Source: Secundilactobacillus kimchicus JCM 15530 (GTDB lineage Bacteria; Bacillota; Bacilli; Lactobacillales; Lactobacillaceae). From it: DNA of 64,000 nt. This document shows, one piece after another, positions 45,330 to 54,267 of the stretch (position 1 is the stretch's first letter; every line of letters starts with the position of its first letter). Location: assembly GCF_001433995.1 (NCBI RefSeq), contig NZ_AZCX01000010.1, positions 1-64,000 of the forward strand, in the 5' to 3' direction. The position numbers and the translations under genes are program-made. The notes beneath the pieces are model-generated. The model searched no databases. It was not told the DNA's origin and was given only the letters and a program-made list of their open reading frames with translations.

Positions 45330-46112
45330 ATGCAACACCTTATTGATTTTAAGCTGATATTCACCCAAATTCCGACGTTACTTCAATACTTGCCCAACAC
45401 GTTAATGATCACTTTTTTCTCAATGATTATCGGGTTGGCAGTGGGGCTCGTCCTCGCCATCGTCAAGCTTAACCGCATCCCCGTCTTGAGTCAGGTTGTT
45501 GCAGTCTTTGTGTCCTTTATTCGGGGGACGCCCATTATCGTGCAGTTGTATTTAACCTATTACGGCATCCCAATTTTTTTGAAATATCTGAATTACTATC
45601 AGGGGACAACTTACAGTGTGAACGCCATTCCGGCCTTAGCTTTTGTCTTATTAGCCTTTTCGCTTAATGAAGCAGCTTATAATTCGGAAAACATCAGAGC
45701 GGCCATCTTGGCAGTTGATAAAGGAGAACTGGAAGCGGCCCAATCGCTTGGGATGACTCGTTGGGAAGTGCTGCGCCGGGTGACGATACCCGAAGCGTTC
45801 GTGGTGGCGCTTCCAACACTTGGGAACGCCTTTATTGGCTTAATGAAAAACACGTCATTGGCATTTGTGGCCTCCGTGGTCGACCTAACGGCGGAAGGCC
45901 AAATCTTGGCCGGTAATAGTTATCGTTATTTTGAATCTTACCTTTCACTAGCGATTATTTATTGGGGATTAACGATTATTACTGAGCAAATTTTACGGCT
46001 ATTAGAACGGCGGCTTACAGTTTTTGAACGTGCATCTGAGTTACGAGTGGCCAATCATGATCAGCAATCTGGGCTAAACCGGTTCTTCATTAGGAAGCGG
46101 GTGACACAGTGA
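45330..46112 (+). CDS. Amino-acid ABC transporter, permease
   Basis: A 260-residue HisM/GlnP-type permease with about five membrane helices and the EAA-loop region NEAAYNSENIRAAI and EAAQSLGMTRWEVL. It begins on the base after the binding-protein stop and overlaps the ATPase gene by 4 bases. Confidence 0.9.
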   Translation: MQHLIDFKLIFTQIPTLLQYLPNTLMITFFSMIIGLAVGLVLAIVKLNRIPVLSQVVAVFVSFIRGTPIIVQLYLTYYGIPIFLKYLNYYQGTTYSVNAIPALAFVLLAFSLNEAAYNSENIRAAILAVDKGELEAAQSLGMTRWEVLRRVTIPEAFVVALPTLGNAFIGLMKNTSLAFVASVVDLTAEGQILAGNSYRYFESYLSLAIIYWGLTIITEQILRLLERRLTVFERASELRVANHDQQSGLNRFFIRKRVTQ

Positions 46113-46858
46113 TCGAATTAAAGGGATTAACGAAGTCGTTTAACCGCCAACTTATATTTAAGGACTTAAACTTACGGATCGAGTCGGGTGAAGTCATTGG
46201 ATTAATTGGCCCTTCAGGGGCTGGAAAGTCAACGTTGCTACGTTGTTTGAATTTACTAGAAACCCCAGATAGTGGCTCGTTAACGATCGATGGATTAACA
46301 TACCACGCACCTAAAATTTCTAACCGGCAAAAAATCCAATTTCGGCGTCAATCGAGCATGGTTTTTCAGCAATTTAATTTGTTCAGGCAAAAGAACATAT
46401 TAGGAAATGTTAGCGAGGGATTGGTGACAGTGAAAGGGCTATCACGATCTGAAGCACAGAAGGTTGCAGTAGAACAGATTCAACGGGTTCGATTGGCAGA
46501 TCATATCAATAAGTACCCGGGGCAACTATCAGGGGGTCAAAAGCAGCGAGTCGGCATTGCGAGGGCGCTGTCGATGGGGACAAACGTCTTGCTGTTGGAT
46601 GAGCCAACATCAGCCCTAGATACAGAGTTGGTCGGTGATGTCCTGGACACAATTAAAGATGTCATCAGGCAGGATACTAACCAGACCGTTATTATTATTT
46701 CTCATGAATTGTCGTTTATCAAAGAAGTCGCATCACGAGTGTTGTTTTTTGATCAGGGTCAAATTTTGGAGGACGGGTCGCCTAGCGATGTGTTTGATCA
46801 CCCCCAAAATGATCGGGTCAAGCAGTTCTTACAGCGGTATCAAGCACGGGCTATCTAG
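46109..46858 (+). CDS. Amino-acid ABC transporter, ATPase
   Basis: A 249-residue ABC ATPase: Walker A GPSGAGKST, signature LSGGQKQR, Walker B VLLLDEPTSALD. GTG start at 46109 overlapping the permease stop. It forms one importer with the two genes upstream. Confidence 0.92.
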   Translation: MIELKGLTKSFNRQLIFKDLNLRIESGEVIGLIGPSGAGKSTLLRCLNLLETPDSGSLTIDGLTYHAPKISNRQKIQFRRQSSMVFQQFNLFRQKNILGNVSEGLVTVKGLSRSEAQKVAVEQIQRVRLADHINKYPGQLSGGQKQRVGIARALSMGTNVLLLDEPTSALDTELVGDVLDTIKDVIRQDTNQTVIIISHELSFIKEVASRVLFFDQGQILEDGSPSDVFDHPQNDRVKQFLQRYQARAI

Positions 46859-46871
46859 GAGGCGGACTAAA

Positions 46872-47324
46872 ATGACAGTTGAAGTTTACCGAGTGAGCCA
46901 AATCTGGCAACTTGCCGATGTTTATACCATCCGTCGGCAGACTAAGATTCATGGTAGCATTCCAGCTAAGCAGATTGAGTTTGATGAGGTGTGGGATCAA
47001 CCATACCACTATTTATTGATTGAACAAGACGGTCAGCCAGTGGGGACATGCCGGTTGAATTTTACCCACACCGACTTTGCTAAAATTGAGCGAGTGTCAG
47101 TCATTGACGGCTACCAAGGCCAGGGATTTGGTCGGTTGTTGATTGAAAAGGCAGAACAGTGGTCCCAGGAGCGTGGTTATCACCAGGTGGTCATTACCAG
47201 TTTGGATACGGCAATCGGCTTTTATCAGAAACTTGGCTACGTTCCTCAAGGCGGCGCGGTTGTCCAAGATGATGGGGTTTCAACAATTTATACGGAGAAG
47301 CAGCTGTTGCCAGCTGAAGTTTAA
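46872..47324 (+). CDS. GNAT-family N-acetyltransferase
   Basis: A 150-residue acetyltransferase with the acetyl-CoA loop VIDGYQGQGFGRLL near residue 77 and the C-terminal FYQKLGYVPQG. ATG 46872 follows AGGAGG; the frame is open upstream but overlaps the ATPase gene. It closes the operon and could acetylate the imported amino acid, making a substrate for the M20 deacylase at 41266. Confidence 0.85.
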   Translation: MTVEVYRVSQIWQLADVYTIRRQTKIHGSIPAKQIEFDEVWDQPYHYLLIEQDGQPVGTCRLNFTHTDFAKIERVSVIDGYQGQGFGRLLIEKAEQWSQERGYHQVVITSLDTAIGFYQKLGYVPQGGAVVQDDGVSTIYTEKQLLPAEV

Positions 47325-47339
47325 ATTGGTGGTATTGTA

Positions 47340-47477
47340 GAAAAAAGGCTCGTATTGATTAAGTCAAAAATGGTAAAAGTCAGGTCCCAGGATTAGGGTC
47401 TGGGGTAAGAACGGGTACCACCGCACAAAAAGACGCAACATTCCTGATTGATTGGGATGTTGTGTCTTTTTGTGCGG
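47340..47477 (+). terminator. Long terminator with a possible T-box relic
   Basis: A 24-bp inverted repeat (47421-47444 and 47454-47477; CGCACAAAAAGACGCAACATTCC and complement) forms a strong hairpin, suited to either direction. Just before it, ACGGGTACCACCGC looks like a T-box core (GGGTGGTACCACG) from which TGG is missing, so the hairpin may be what remains of a degenerate T-box leader. Confidence 0.45.
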
Positions 47478-47503
47478 TGCCGAGTAAGCCTTTATGTTGT
47501 GGG

Positions 47504-48065
47504 CTATTGAGCCATATACCCACCCTCAACCGGTAACTCGACACCGGTAATGAATGAGGCTTCATAGAAAGCTAAAAACAACGCGGCACGGGCGATTTCT
47601 GCGGTTTTTCCCCGGGCCATTGGATGGTAACTGTCCTCTAATTGGTCCTTAGGGGCTTGGTACTTATTTGCCGCGTAATCGGCCATTTGGGGTATCACTG
47701 ATTTCATCCCTAAAAAGACGCCCTTTGCGTCAATATTAATGAGCCAGTCCCATTGTTTAACGGTGTGTCAGCCATACTAATTAACCGGAAACCCCCGGCG
47801 TTATTGCCTAAAGTATTAATTGGTCCCAATTTGTGCTCGGTTTTGGTGACGGCGTGATCCCAATCCGCTTCGTAACTTGTATCCTGTTTGAGAAAGACGG
47901 TTTTGGGGGAGTTAAGCGCATTTTCAAGCTATTTCCTGATGCTTCGTTAATGTCGGTGAAAACAACCGTTGCCTCCTCAGCCACGAACCGTTCGATGATG
48001 GCTTTACCGATACCGGTAGCACCACCAGTGACAATGGCAATTTTATCCGCTAATTGACGTGTCAT
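47504..48065 (-). pseudogene. Short-chain dehydrogenase remnant
   Basis: On the minus strand the N-terminus (KIAIVTGGATGIGKAI, VFTDIN) is a clear SDR Rossmann start. Then the frame breaks, and INTLGNNAGGF, INIDAKGVFLGMKSVIPQM and the C-terminal FITGVELPVEGGYMAQ follow in different frames. The segment that should carry the Ser-Tyr-x3-Lys catalytic residues (about 80 residues) is absent. Frameshifts plus an internal deletion make this a dead gene. Confidence 0.85.
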
Positions 48066-48124
48066 AAGACAAGCCCGCCTTTAGATAGTGGCTTAGTATC
48101 CGACTTATTAATAACTGGGGATTC

Positions 48125-48170
48125 TAAAAAACGTAGCCTAGGTCGTAATGACCATAATGGCTACGTCTTT
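48125..48170 (-). terminator. Terminator of the second amino-acid ABC operon
   Basis: Arms ACGTAGCC and GGCTACGT with a T run on the minus-strand exit, 25 bases after the UroD-like stop. Confidence 0.7.
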
Positions 48171-48190
48171 GACTAAACAGTTTGAGAGTA

Positions 48191-49234
48191 CTATCCGAAT
48201 TCTGCCGTGATATTTGATTCTCCTAAAACAGCTGATCGAATAGCATAAATGTTTTTTTCTGGAATTGATTGGCTTGCAACACAGCCGGGGCCAATAATGA
48301 TTCCTTTAGCGTCAACTTCTCTGATAGCTTCTTGAACGTGGGTGAGAATTTGCTTTGGATTGCCTGACTTTAAAATGCTAGGTTGTTCGATCTCTCCGGT
48401 ATCTTTATTACGGTATGGCAATTCATGTAACCCACCAATCAGTGTTTTGTTTGTTAACTTCCGAGCTTCTGATAAACTTGGTGATACAGATCTATCATGC
48501 CAATTTAGTGCCTGAACGGGGTATTTTGATACAATATCGAAATAAGTATGATCGCCATGAATGTGAGCAATGTTGAACCAAGTTTTATCCTTAAAAGCAT
48601 CAAGTACAACTTTGTCGAAAGGTTCACCAAACTCAAGATATTCTTCTCTTGTGAAAAGGTTAGAAGTTGCAGTTTGTGTCGCGAAAAAGAAACCGTCTAC
48701 GCCAGCGTTGATATTTTCTTTAATAAAGTTAATCGTGGTTTCAGCCAGAACACTTAAGGCATATTTAACAGCTTCGGGATGTTCTTTAATGTCTAAAAGC
48801 AATCGATCTCCAGAAAGTTTTAAAGCGTTAGTAAGTGGAGTGAAAATGGTTTGCACGATTGGAAATTGGTTCTTTGAAAAGTCTCGAGCGTAGTTGGCCA
48901 GTTCTACTTGCTTTCCGTAGGTGCCGTATGTTCCAGATAGGGGTTGTAGGCGATTCCAATCTTGATAGGTTGTAATGCCTGGTCGATGTAAAACTGCTGG
49001 ATGGTCTAATTTGGTAAAATACTTAACTTCGGCTCCATAGTCTTCGACACCATACAGCCCGAATGGCATTAGTTTGATGAAATCGAAGTCGTATTTTTTT
49101 GCGAATTCGATTTGTTTTCGAGCTAGGAGTTTCGGATTTTGATCAACCTCTGGCATGTGGGCCCATAAGTTGACCGGGACTCGATCAACAGGGTGTTGTT
49201 GCAAGGTGGCTTTAATGCGTTCATAGTGGTTCAT
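48191..49234 (-). CDS. UroD/MtaA-family methyltransferase-like protein
   Basis: A 347-residue protein of the uroporphyrinogen decarboxylase superfamily. It lacks the RQAGR-type substrate motif of true UroD and looks more like the MtaA/MtbA/CmuA methyltransferases that act on methyl-corrinoids or thiols. Those have a His-x-Cys...Cys zinc site. Here the aligned residues are H224-x-H226 (AHIHGD) and C318 (GPGCVAS). It ends a Met T-box operon and overlaps the permease gene by 4 bases. A methyl transfer to homocysteine or from an S-methyl compound is a reasonable hypothesis. Confidence 0.7.
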   Translation of the reverse strand: MNHYERIKATLQQHPVDRVPVNLWAHMPEVDQNPKLLARKQIEFAKKYDFDFIKLMPFGLYGVEDYGAEVKYFTKLDHPAVLHRPGITTYQDWNRLQPLSGTYGTYGKQVELANYARDFSKNQFPIVQTIFTPLTNALKLSGDRLLLDIKEHPEAVKYALSVLAETTINFIKENINAGVDGFFFATQTATSNLFTREEYLEFGEPFDKVVLDAFKDKTWFNIAHIHGDHTYFDIVSKYPVQALNWHDRSVSPSLSEARKLTNKTLIGGLHELPYRNKDTGEIEQPSILKSGNPKQILTHVQEAIREVDAKGIIIGPGCVASQSIPEKNIYAIRSAVLGESNITAEFG

Positions 49235-49935
49235 GCGGCATTGCTCCTTTCAAATCGACGAAGGTATTTTTCATAGTTTGAGAATAGTAGCGTCAATGCA
49301 ATACATAAAATCCAATAAACAAGTGCAGCAGCGAGAAACGATTCAATATAGTAGAAATTATCAGCAGATTCTAATTTTGATTTTGCAAAAATATCGACAA
49401 CAGAAACCAAAAATGCTAGTGATAGTTGGCGGATTAACAAGGTGTAGTAATTTAAAATTTTGGGTATGGCATCTGTTAATGCTTGTGGCAGTTTAATGGC
49501 GAAAAACTGTTGGTACTTGGTGTAACCAAGTGCTGCTGCAGCTTCAAGTTGATCTTTGCCAACTGATTTGAAAGAACTGCGAATAATTTCGGATAAAAAA
49601 CTTGCGGCGTAAAGAGTGTAAGAAATCAAGACGGCGTAGATTGGATTTAGGTGTAGTGTGTCTACATGCAGGTTAAGATGATCGCTAAAGAGTTTAACAA
49701 TCGGTGGTAGTGCGTAATAGAAAACGAGTAGGTGAATTAATAGAGGGACACCCCTGAAATACGAAATGTAAATACGATAAATAATTCGCGTAAGTCGATT
49801 TTGGGATTGACGTAATAGGGTTAACCCCGTGCCCAAAATAATACTAAGGAGTAGAATTAGTAGACTTAAAAAAAGAGTTTGAGGAACCACTGTCCATATA
49901 TTCCAGAAATCAGATAGAAAAATTTTTTGATTCAT
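49231..49935 (-). CDS. Amino-acid ABC transporter, permease 2
   Basis: A 234-residue HisM-type permease with about five membrane helices and EIIRSSFKSVGKDQLEAAAALGY as the EAA loop. It overlaps both neighbours by 4 bases (ATGA). It partners with the next permease as a heterodimer. Confidence 0.88.
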   Translation of the reverse strand: MNQKIFLSDFWNIWTVVPQTLFLSLLILLLSIILGTGLTLLRQSQNRLTRIIYRIYISYFRGVPLLIHLLVFYYALPPIVKLFSDHLNLHVDTLHLNPIYAVLISYTLYAASFLSEIIRSSFKSVGKDQLEAAAALGYTKYQQFFAIKLPQALTDAIPKILNYYTLLIRQLSLAFLVSVVDIFAKSKLESADNFYYIESFLAAALVYWILCIALTLLFSNYEKYLRRFERSNAA

Positions 49936-50642
49936 CGTATAAGACTCCTTTCAGATGGGAGATCACGAAATTTGTCAATTCTAACCTCAAGAAAAGAAAG
50001 GACAAGGTTCAAAATAATGACAATTGCCCAGTAGATTAGACCTGCGCAAAAATAAGTTAATAGTGGTGATGAGGTGTAGTCATTAGAGACAATTGTGTCA
50101 GCTTGCCCCATCAAATCAACAGTACCCAATACAAAGAGAATGGATGATTGGTGAACCAGATTAATAATTTCGTTTCCAAGGCCAGGAATTGCAATGGACA
50201 AGGTCTGCGGAATCAAAACGTGAATATCAGCTTGTAGGGGTGTATAACCCATGGATAAAGCAGCATCTCGTTGTTCAGCGGATACTGTTAAGTAAGAAGG
50301 TCGCAGAATTTCAGATAGGTAAGCGCCATAGTACAGTGTAAATGTAATTACACAAAACAACATTTTACTAACTGAAGATAAATCGATTCCAAGGCTAAGT
50401 TTCACAACTAACGGAAGCCCGTAATAGACTAAAAATAGCTGTAAAACAATAGGAACGCTGCGAATAAAAGAAACGTAGACGGTTAAAATAGCTCTCAACC
50501 ATTGATGTTGACTTAGCCGTCCAGCGGTTACAAGAATGGATAAGGATGATCCTAAAATCCAAGCAAAGATGATAAAGGTTAATGTCACAGGGACTCCTTT
50601 AAATAATTGGACAAACGTATTAAGAACTACTGAAAAAGTCAT
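49932..50642 (-). CDS. Amino-acid ABC transporter, permease 1
   Basis: A 236-residue HisQ-type permease; ASVSAEQRDAALSMGYTP-like EAA loop (SAEQRDAALSMGY) and five hydrophobic segments. It lies 15 bases after the binding-protein gene. Confidence 0.88.
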   Translation of the reverse strand: MTFSVVLNTFVQLFKGVPVTLTFIIFAWILGSSLSILVTAGRLSQHQWLRAILTVYVSFIRSVPIVLQLFLVYYGLPLVVKLSLGIDLSSVSKMLFCVITFTLYYGAYLSEILRPSYLTVSAEQRDAALSMGYTPLQADIHVLIPQTLSIAIPGLGNEIINLVHQSSILFVLGTVDLMGQADTIVSNDYTSSPLLTYFCAGLIYWAIVIILNLVLSFLEVRIDKFRDLPSERSLIR

Positions 50643-50657
50643 GATATCGCCTCATTT

Positions 50658-51479
50658 TTATTTTTCTTTAACGGCGTACTTAAAAACATTTTCACCAAAA
50701 TACTTATTTGATAGTTTTGCCAATGTGCCATCATCTTTTAAGCTTTTTAGTGCTTTATCGACTCTCTTTGCAATCGAAGCGTTGTCTTTTGTAAACAAGA
50801 AGAAGGTTGGAAATGCTCGAACAGGGGCTGAGGTCGCAACGTTTGACAACTTCAATCCTTTAATAATATCTTCTTGACCAAGGTTAGAGGGATCAATTAA
50901 GGCATCGTATTTGCCACTATTTACATCTTTAAGTAATTGTTGCAGTGGAAATTCGTCGCTTGTTTTAATATTAATTTTGCTTTCCGGATGCTCTTTGTTC
51001 CAAGTAGTTAGGAGATTGTACATGCCTCCGTTGGGACTAACTGGAGCAAGATTAAGTTTTTTTAGATCATCTAGATTGGAAATCTTGTTTTTTACGTTCT
51101 TTTTGTTGGTGTATATTTTGACTAAACTTAATCCATCATTTTCTTGACCAACGTGGTATTTTTTAATTCGTTCTGGGTTACTATAAAAACCATTGGCTGC
51201 AAAGTCATACTTTTTTGAATCAAGTCCAACTAATTCTGCAGTCTGAGAAACCGCGTTAAAATTAAATTTGACGTTTCCCAGTTCTTTTTCAACGGCCTTT
51301 AGAACGTCCACTTCGTATCCTGTGAGTTTTCCGTTTTCTGTATAACTAAGTGGTTTGCTAGCAGATGAAACAGCGACCTGATAGTCATTTTTATTTTGGC
51401 TAGAAGCCTTTCCGCAAGCTGTTAATGTGATGAGTATCAGTGTTAAGATAAGGCTAAATCTGATTCTATGCTTTGACAT
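50658..51479 (-). CDS. Amino-acid ABC transporter, substrate-binding lipoprotein
   Basis: A 273-residue family 3 binding protein with lipobox LTAC (residues 19-22). Stretches SASKPLSYTENGKLTGYEVDV and YFGENVF are typical. Its substrate is probably Met, cystine or an S-methyl amino acid, because the operon is under a Met T-box; this is not determined by sequence. Confidence 0.88.
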   Translation of the reverse strand: MSKHRIRFSLILTLILITLTACGKASSQNKNDYQVAVSSASKPLSYTENGKLTGYEVDVLKAVEKELGNVKFNFNAVSQTAELVGLDSKKYDFAANGFYSNPERIKKYHVGQENDGLSLVKIYTNKKNVKNKISNLDDLKKLNLAPVSPNGGMYNLLTTWNKEHPESKINIKTSDEFPLQQLLKDVNSGKYDALIDPSNLGQEDIIKGLKLSNVATSAPVRAFPTFFLFTKDNASIAKRVDKALKSLKDDGTLAKLSNKYFGENVFKYAVKEK

Positions 51480-51482
51480 GAA

Positions 51483-52283
51483 TTAAACCACCTTTATTTT
51501 TTTGATTGAGGAGAACCGGGATGATGCATCAACTGTTTTGATACTAGGCAGCTGAACGTAGTGTTTTAAAAATGCCTGTGTGCGTTGCTTTTGAGGATGA
51601 TGGAAAATTTGCTCGGGAGTCCCATTTTCAACGATGATACCTTTTTCCATGAAGACTACTTGATCGGATATTTCTTCGGCAAATCGCATTTCATGGGTAG
51701 CCAGTATGATAGTGATACCTGCTTGCTTAACTTTCCGAATGGCAGTTAATACTTCCTGGGACAACTCTGGATCTAGTGCGCTTGTCGGTTCATCGAACAA
51801 AATGACCTCGGGGTTTAGTGCTAAGGCTCTGGCAATGCTAACGCGCTGCTGTTGTCCTCCAGATAGTTGACTAGGGTAAGATTTCAGATAATCTTGCATA
51901 CCAACCTGCTTTAACGCTTCTATGGCAATCTGATGAGCTTCAATTTTGCTGCGCTTTTTAACTAGCAACTGAGGCTGGACAACATTTTGAAAAACAGTTT
52001 CATTTTTGAAAAGATTGTATTGTTGAAAAACCATAGCCGTCTTACGTCGTAAGGCAAGTTTATCGTTTTTTGATAAATTGGGGGCTTCCAGAGATAAGTC
52101 ATCAATTTCTATTTTTCCCTCAAGCGGGACTTCAAGTAAATTAATGGTTCTGAGTAGAGTCGTTTTTCCAGTTCCACTTGGTCCAATAAGGGTGACGACT
52201 TCACCTTTTTTAGCGTCTAAATCAATTCCATTCAATACTGTTCTATCAGAATATTGCTTATGGATATTTCGTAACTTTAGCAT
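51483..52283 (-). CDS. Amino-acid ABC transporter, ATPase
   Basis: A 266-residue ABC ATPase: GPSGTGKTT, LSGGQQQR and VILFDEPTSALDP. ATG 52283 is eight bases after GAGG; a TTG six bases upstream is closer to that site. It is the first gene after the T-box. Confidence 0.9.
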   Translation of the reverse strand: MLKLRNIHKQYSDRTVLNGIDLDAKKGEVVTLIGPSGTGKTTLLRTINLLEVPLEGKIEIDDLSLEAPNLSKNDKLALRRKTAMVFQQYNLFKNETVFQNVVQPQLLVKKRSKIEAHQIAIEALKQVGMQDYLKSYPSQLSGGQQQRVSIARALALNPEVILFDEPTSALDPELSQEVLTAIRKVKQAGITIILATHEMRFAEEISDQVVFMEKGIIVENGTPEQIFHHPQKQRTQAFLKHYVQLPSIKTVDASSRFSSIKKIKVV

Positions 52284-52321
52284 TTTCAAGACCTCGCTTT
52301 CTTAAATATTCAGAGAAATCG

Positions 52322-52600
52322 AAAAAACGCCTCTTTACTGACTAAAAGCCAGTAAAGGGACGTTTTCTCGCGGTACCACCCTAATTTATTTACCTTGTTA
52401 CCAAAGTAAATCTCAACAACTCGTGTTCAAGTTAGGGATGATAACGCATCCTTGCGATTTAGAAGCTTGCACTTCTAAATGATATCCAGGCTCATATTCC
52501 CCATGACCCAATCCCCCCTTTTCCATCGTCCGGGTTTTCTAGTGGATTGGCAATCTTAGGTACTCTTCCCATCAACATCAATTATTAAAATTCGATTACA
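52322..52600 (-). promoter_or_regulatory. T-box riboswitch, apparent Met specifier
   Basis: On the minus strand, TTGATGTTGATGGGAAGAGTA starts stem I, and GGAAT-ATG-A precedes its closing strand, giving ATG as the best specifier. The T-box AGGGTGGTACCGCG is at 52369-52382. The terminator at 52322-52366 has arms AACGTCCCTTTACTG/CAGTAAAGAGGCGTT and T6. A promoter lies immediately upstream: -35 TTGACA (52642-52637), 17 bases, -10 TATTGT (52619-52614). Confidence 0.85.
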
Positions 52601-52862
52601 TCTGAATGTGATTACAATAAGTCTAAGTGAGCTTATTGTCAATGATGAATTTTAGAAAATAAATGTGAAAAATGCTGAAAATCCCATTGCAGCGCTGATT
52701 TATCAGATTAAATTTCTGATAAATAGAACCGGAGAAACAAACTTATTCATAATTAATTGTGCACTATTAATTTTCCAATTCATATCAATTGCCTTCGTCA
52801 GTCCAAATAAGTTACGCTAAACTTGTATGGTAACGTTTCCGAATTGATAAGGAGGATGACGG

Positions 52863-54191
52863 ATGGCAGATTATGATTACGATGTTTTATACCTTGGCTG
52901 TGGTCACGGGACTTTTGATGGTGCGATTCCATTGGCTCAGTCGGGCAAGAAAGTTGGCGTCATTGAAAGCCGGTTAATTGGTGGGACGTGTCCGAACCGC
53001 GGGTGCAACGCAAAGATTACGTTGGATGCCCCGGTTAAATTGACGCGGGCCAAAGAACGGCTGGAAGGCATTGTTAATGGCGACTGGTCGTTGGATTGGG
53101 GCCAAATGGTCGCTCAAAAGCAGGCCGTCATTGATCCGCTCCCCGACATGATTAGCGGGTTGCTGACCGGTGTTGGTGTCCAAATTATCACGGGTCGTGG
53201 TGAATTAACGGATGCGCACACCATTGAGGTGGACGGCAAGCCAATCACGGCCGATAAGCTCGTGATTGCGACGGGGCTCCGGCCAAACAAGTTGGCCATT
53301 CCGGGCACGGAACTTGCGCATGACAGTGAAGATTTTATGAATCTGACGACGCTACCAAAACGGCTGGCGATCGTTGGTTCGGGTTACATCAGCATGGAAT
53401 TTGCCACCATGGCGAATGCTGCTGGGGCAGCGGTGACGGTGCTGATGCACGGCGACCGAGCGCTGCGACAGTTCCACCAACCGTTCGTTGAAACGGTTAT
53501 CGATGATCTGACTAAGCGTGGGGTGACGTTTGTTAAAAATGCCGAGGTGAGCGAGTTTGCTCAGTCCGGTGACGCCTACACGGTCATATACGGTGATGGC
53601 CAAAGTCTGACAGTGGATTGGATTTTAGATGCAACGGGCCGGATTCCTAACGTGGAAAACATTGGCCTTGAAACGGTTGGCGTGGTGTTTAACGAACACG
53701 GGATCGAGGTTAACAATCATCTACAAACCAGTGTGGCTAACATTTATGCGTCGGGTGATGTCATTGATAAACAACAGCCGAAGCTAACACCAACGGCCAT
53801 TTTTGAATCAGTCTACCTGATGCAGTTATTCTCAGGGCAAACGGATCAGCCAATTGACTATCCAGCGATTCCGTCGACGGTTTTCACCTCGCCACGAATT
53901 GCTAAGGTGGGTGAATCGGTGGAAACGGCCGAGAAAAAGGGTGATAAAGTCGTGACGAATCAGATCAAGGATGATTGGTACCGGCAAGTTGACCGGCAAA
54001 CGTTGGGTGCTAGCAAGTTAGTCTTTGACGCTGATCATAAGCTGATTGGGGCCACTGAATGTAGTGAAGAGGCGGACAATGCCATCGACACCTTATTACC
54101 GGCTATTGAGTTTGGGCTGGATGCCAGTCAAATTGGCCGGATTGTCCATTTATTCCCAACGATTGCAGCGTCGGCGTGGGAAAAATTATAG
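52863..54191 (+). CDS. FAD-dependent pyridine nucleotide-disulfide oxidoreductase
   Basis: A 442-residue flavoprotein of the glutathione reductase / dihydrolipoamide dehydrogenase family. The FAD loop YLGCGHGTFDGAI is at the N-terminus, the redox disulfide in GGTCPNRGCNAK near residue 43, the NAD(P) loop IVGSGYISMEF near 170, and FAD motif YASGDV near 295. The physiological disulfide is unknown. ATG follows AAGGAGG. Monocistronic, with a terminator behind it. Confidence 0.85.
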   Translation: MADYDYDVLYLGCGHGTFDGAIPLAQSGKKVGVIESRLIGGTCPNRGCNAKITLDAPVKLTRAKERLEGIVNGDWSLDWGQMVAQKQAVIDPLPDMISGLLTGVGVQIITGRGELTDAHTIEVDGKPITADKLVIATGLRPNKLAIPGTELAHDSEDFMNLTTLPKRLAIVGSGYISMEFATMANAAGAAVTVLMHGDRALRQFHQPFVETVIDDLTKRGVTFVKNAEVSEFAQSGDAYTVIYGDGQSLTVDWILDATGRIPNVENIGLETVGVVFNEHGIEVNNHLQTSVANIYASGDVIDKQQPKLTPTAIFESVYLMQLFSGQTDQPIDYPAIPSTVFTSPRIAKVGESVETAEKKGDKVVTNQIKDDWYRQVDRQTLGASKLVFDADHKLIGATECSEEADNAIDTLLPAIEFGLDASQIGRIVHLFPTIAASAWEKL

Positions 54192-54230
54192 CGGATGAGC
54201 TCGTATCAGTGACGTCCGAATGAAGACCAC

Positions 54231-54267
54231 AAAAAAATCCCCGAGATACTATCTCGAGGATTTTTTT
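54231..54267. terminator. Bidirectional terminator
   Basis: AAAAAAATCCCCGAGATA, a short loop, TATCTCGAGGATTTTTTT. It serves the disulfide oxidoreductase and the convergent DoxX gene, whose stop lies within it. Confidence 0.8.

Noticed and set aside
48191-49234. True uroporphyrinogen decarboxylase of heme synthesis
   Set aside because: The substrate-binding RQAGR-type motif is missing and the gene is in an amino-acid uptake operon.
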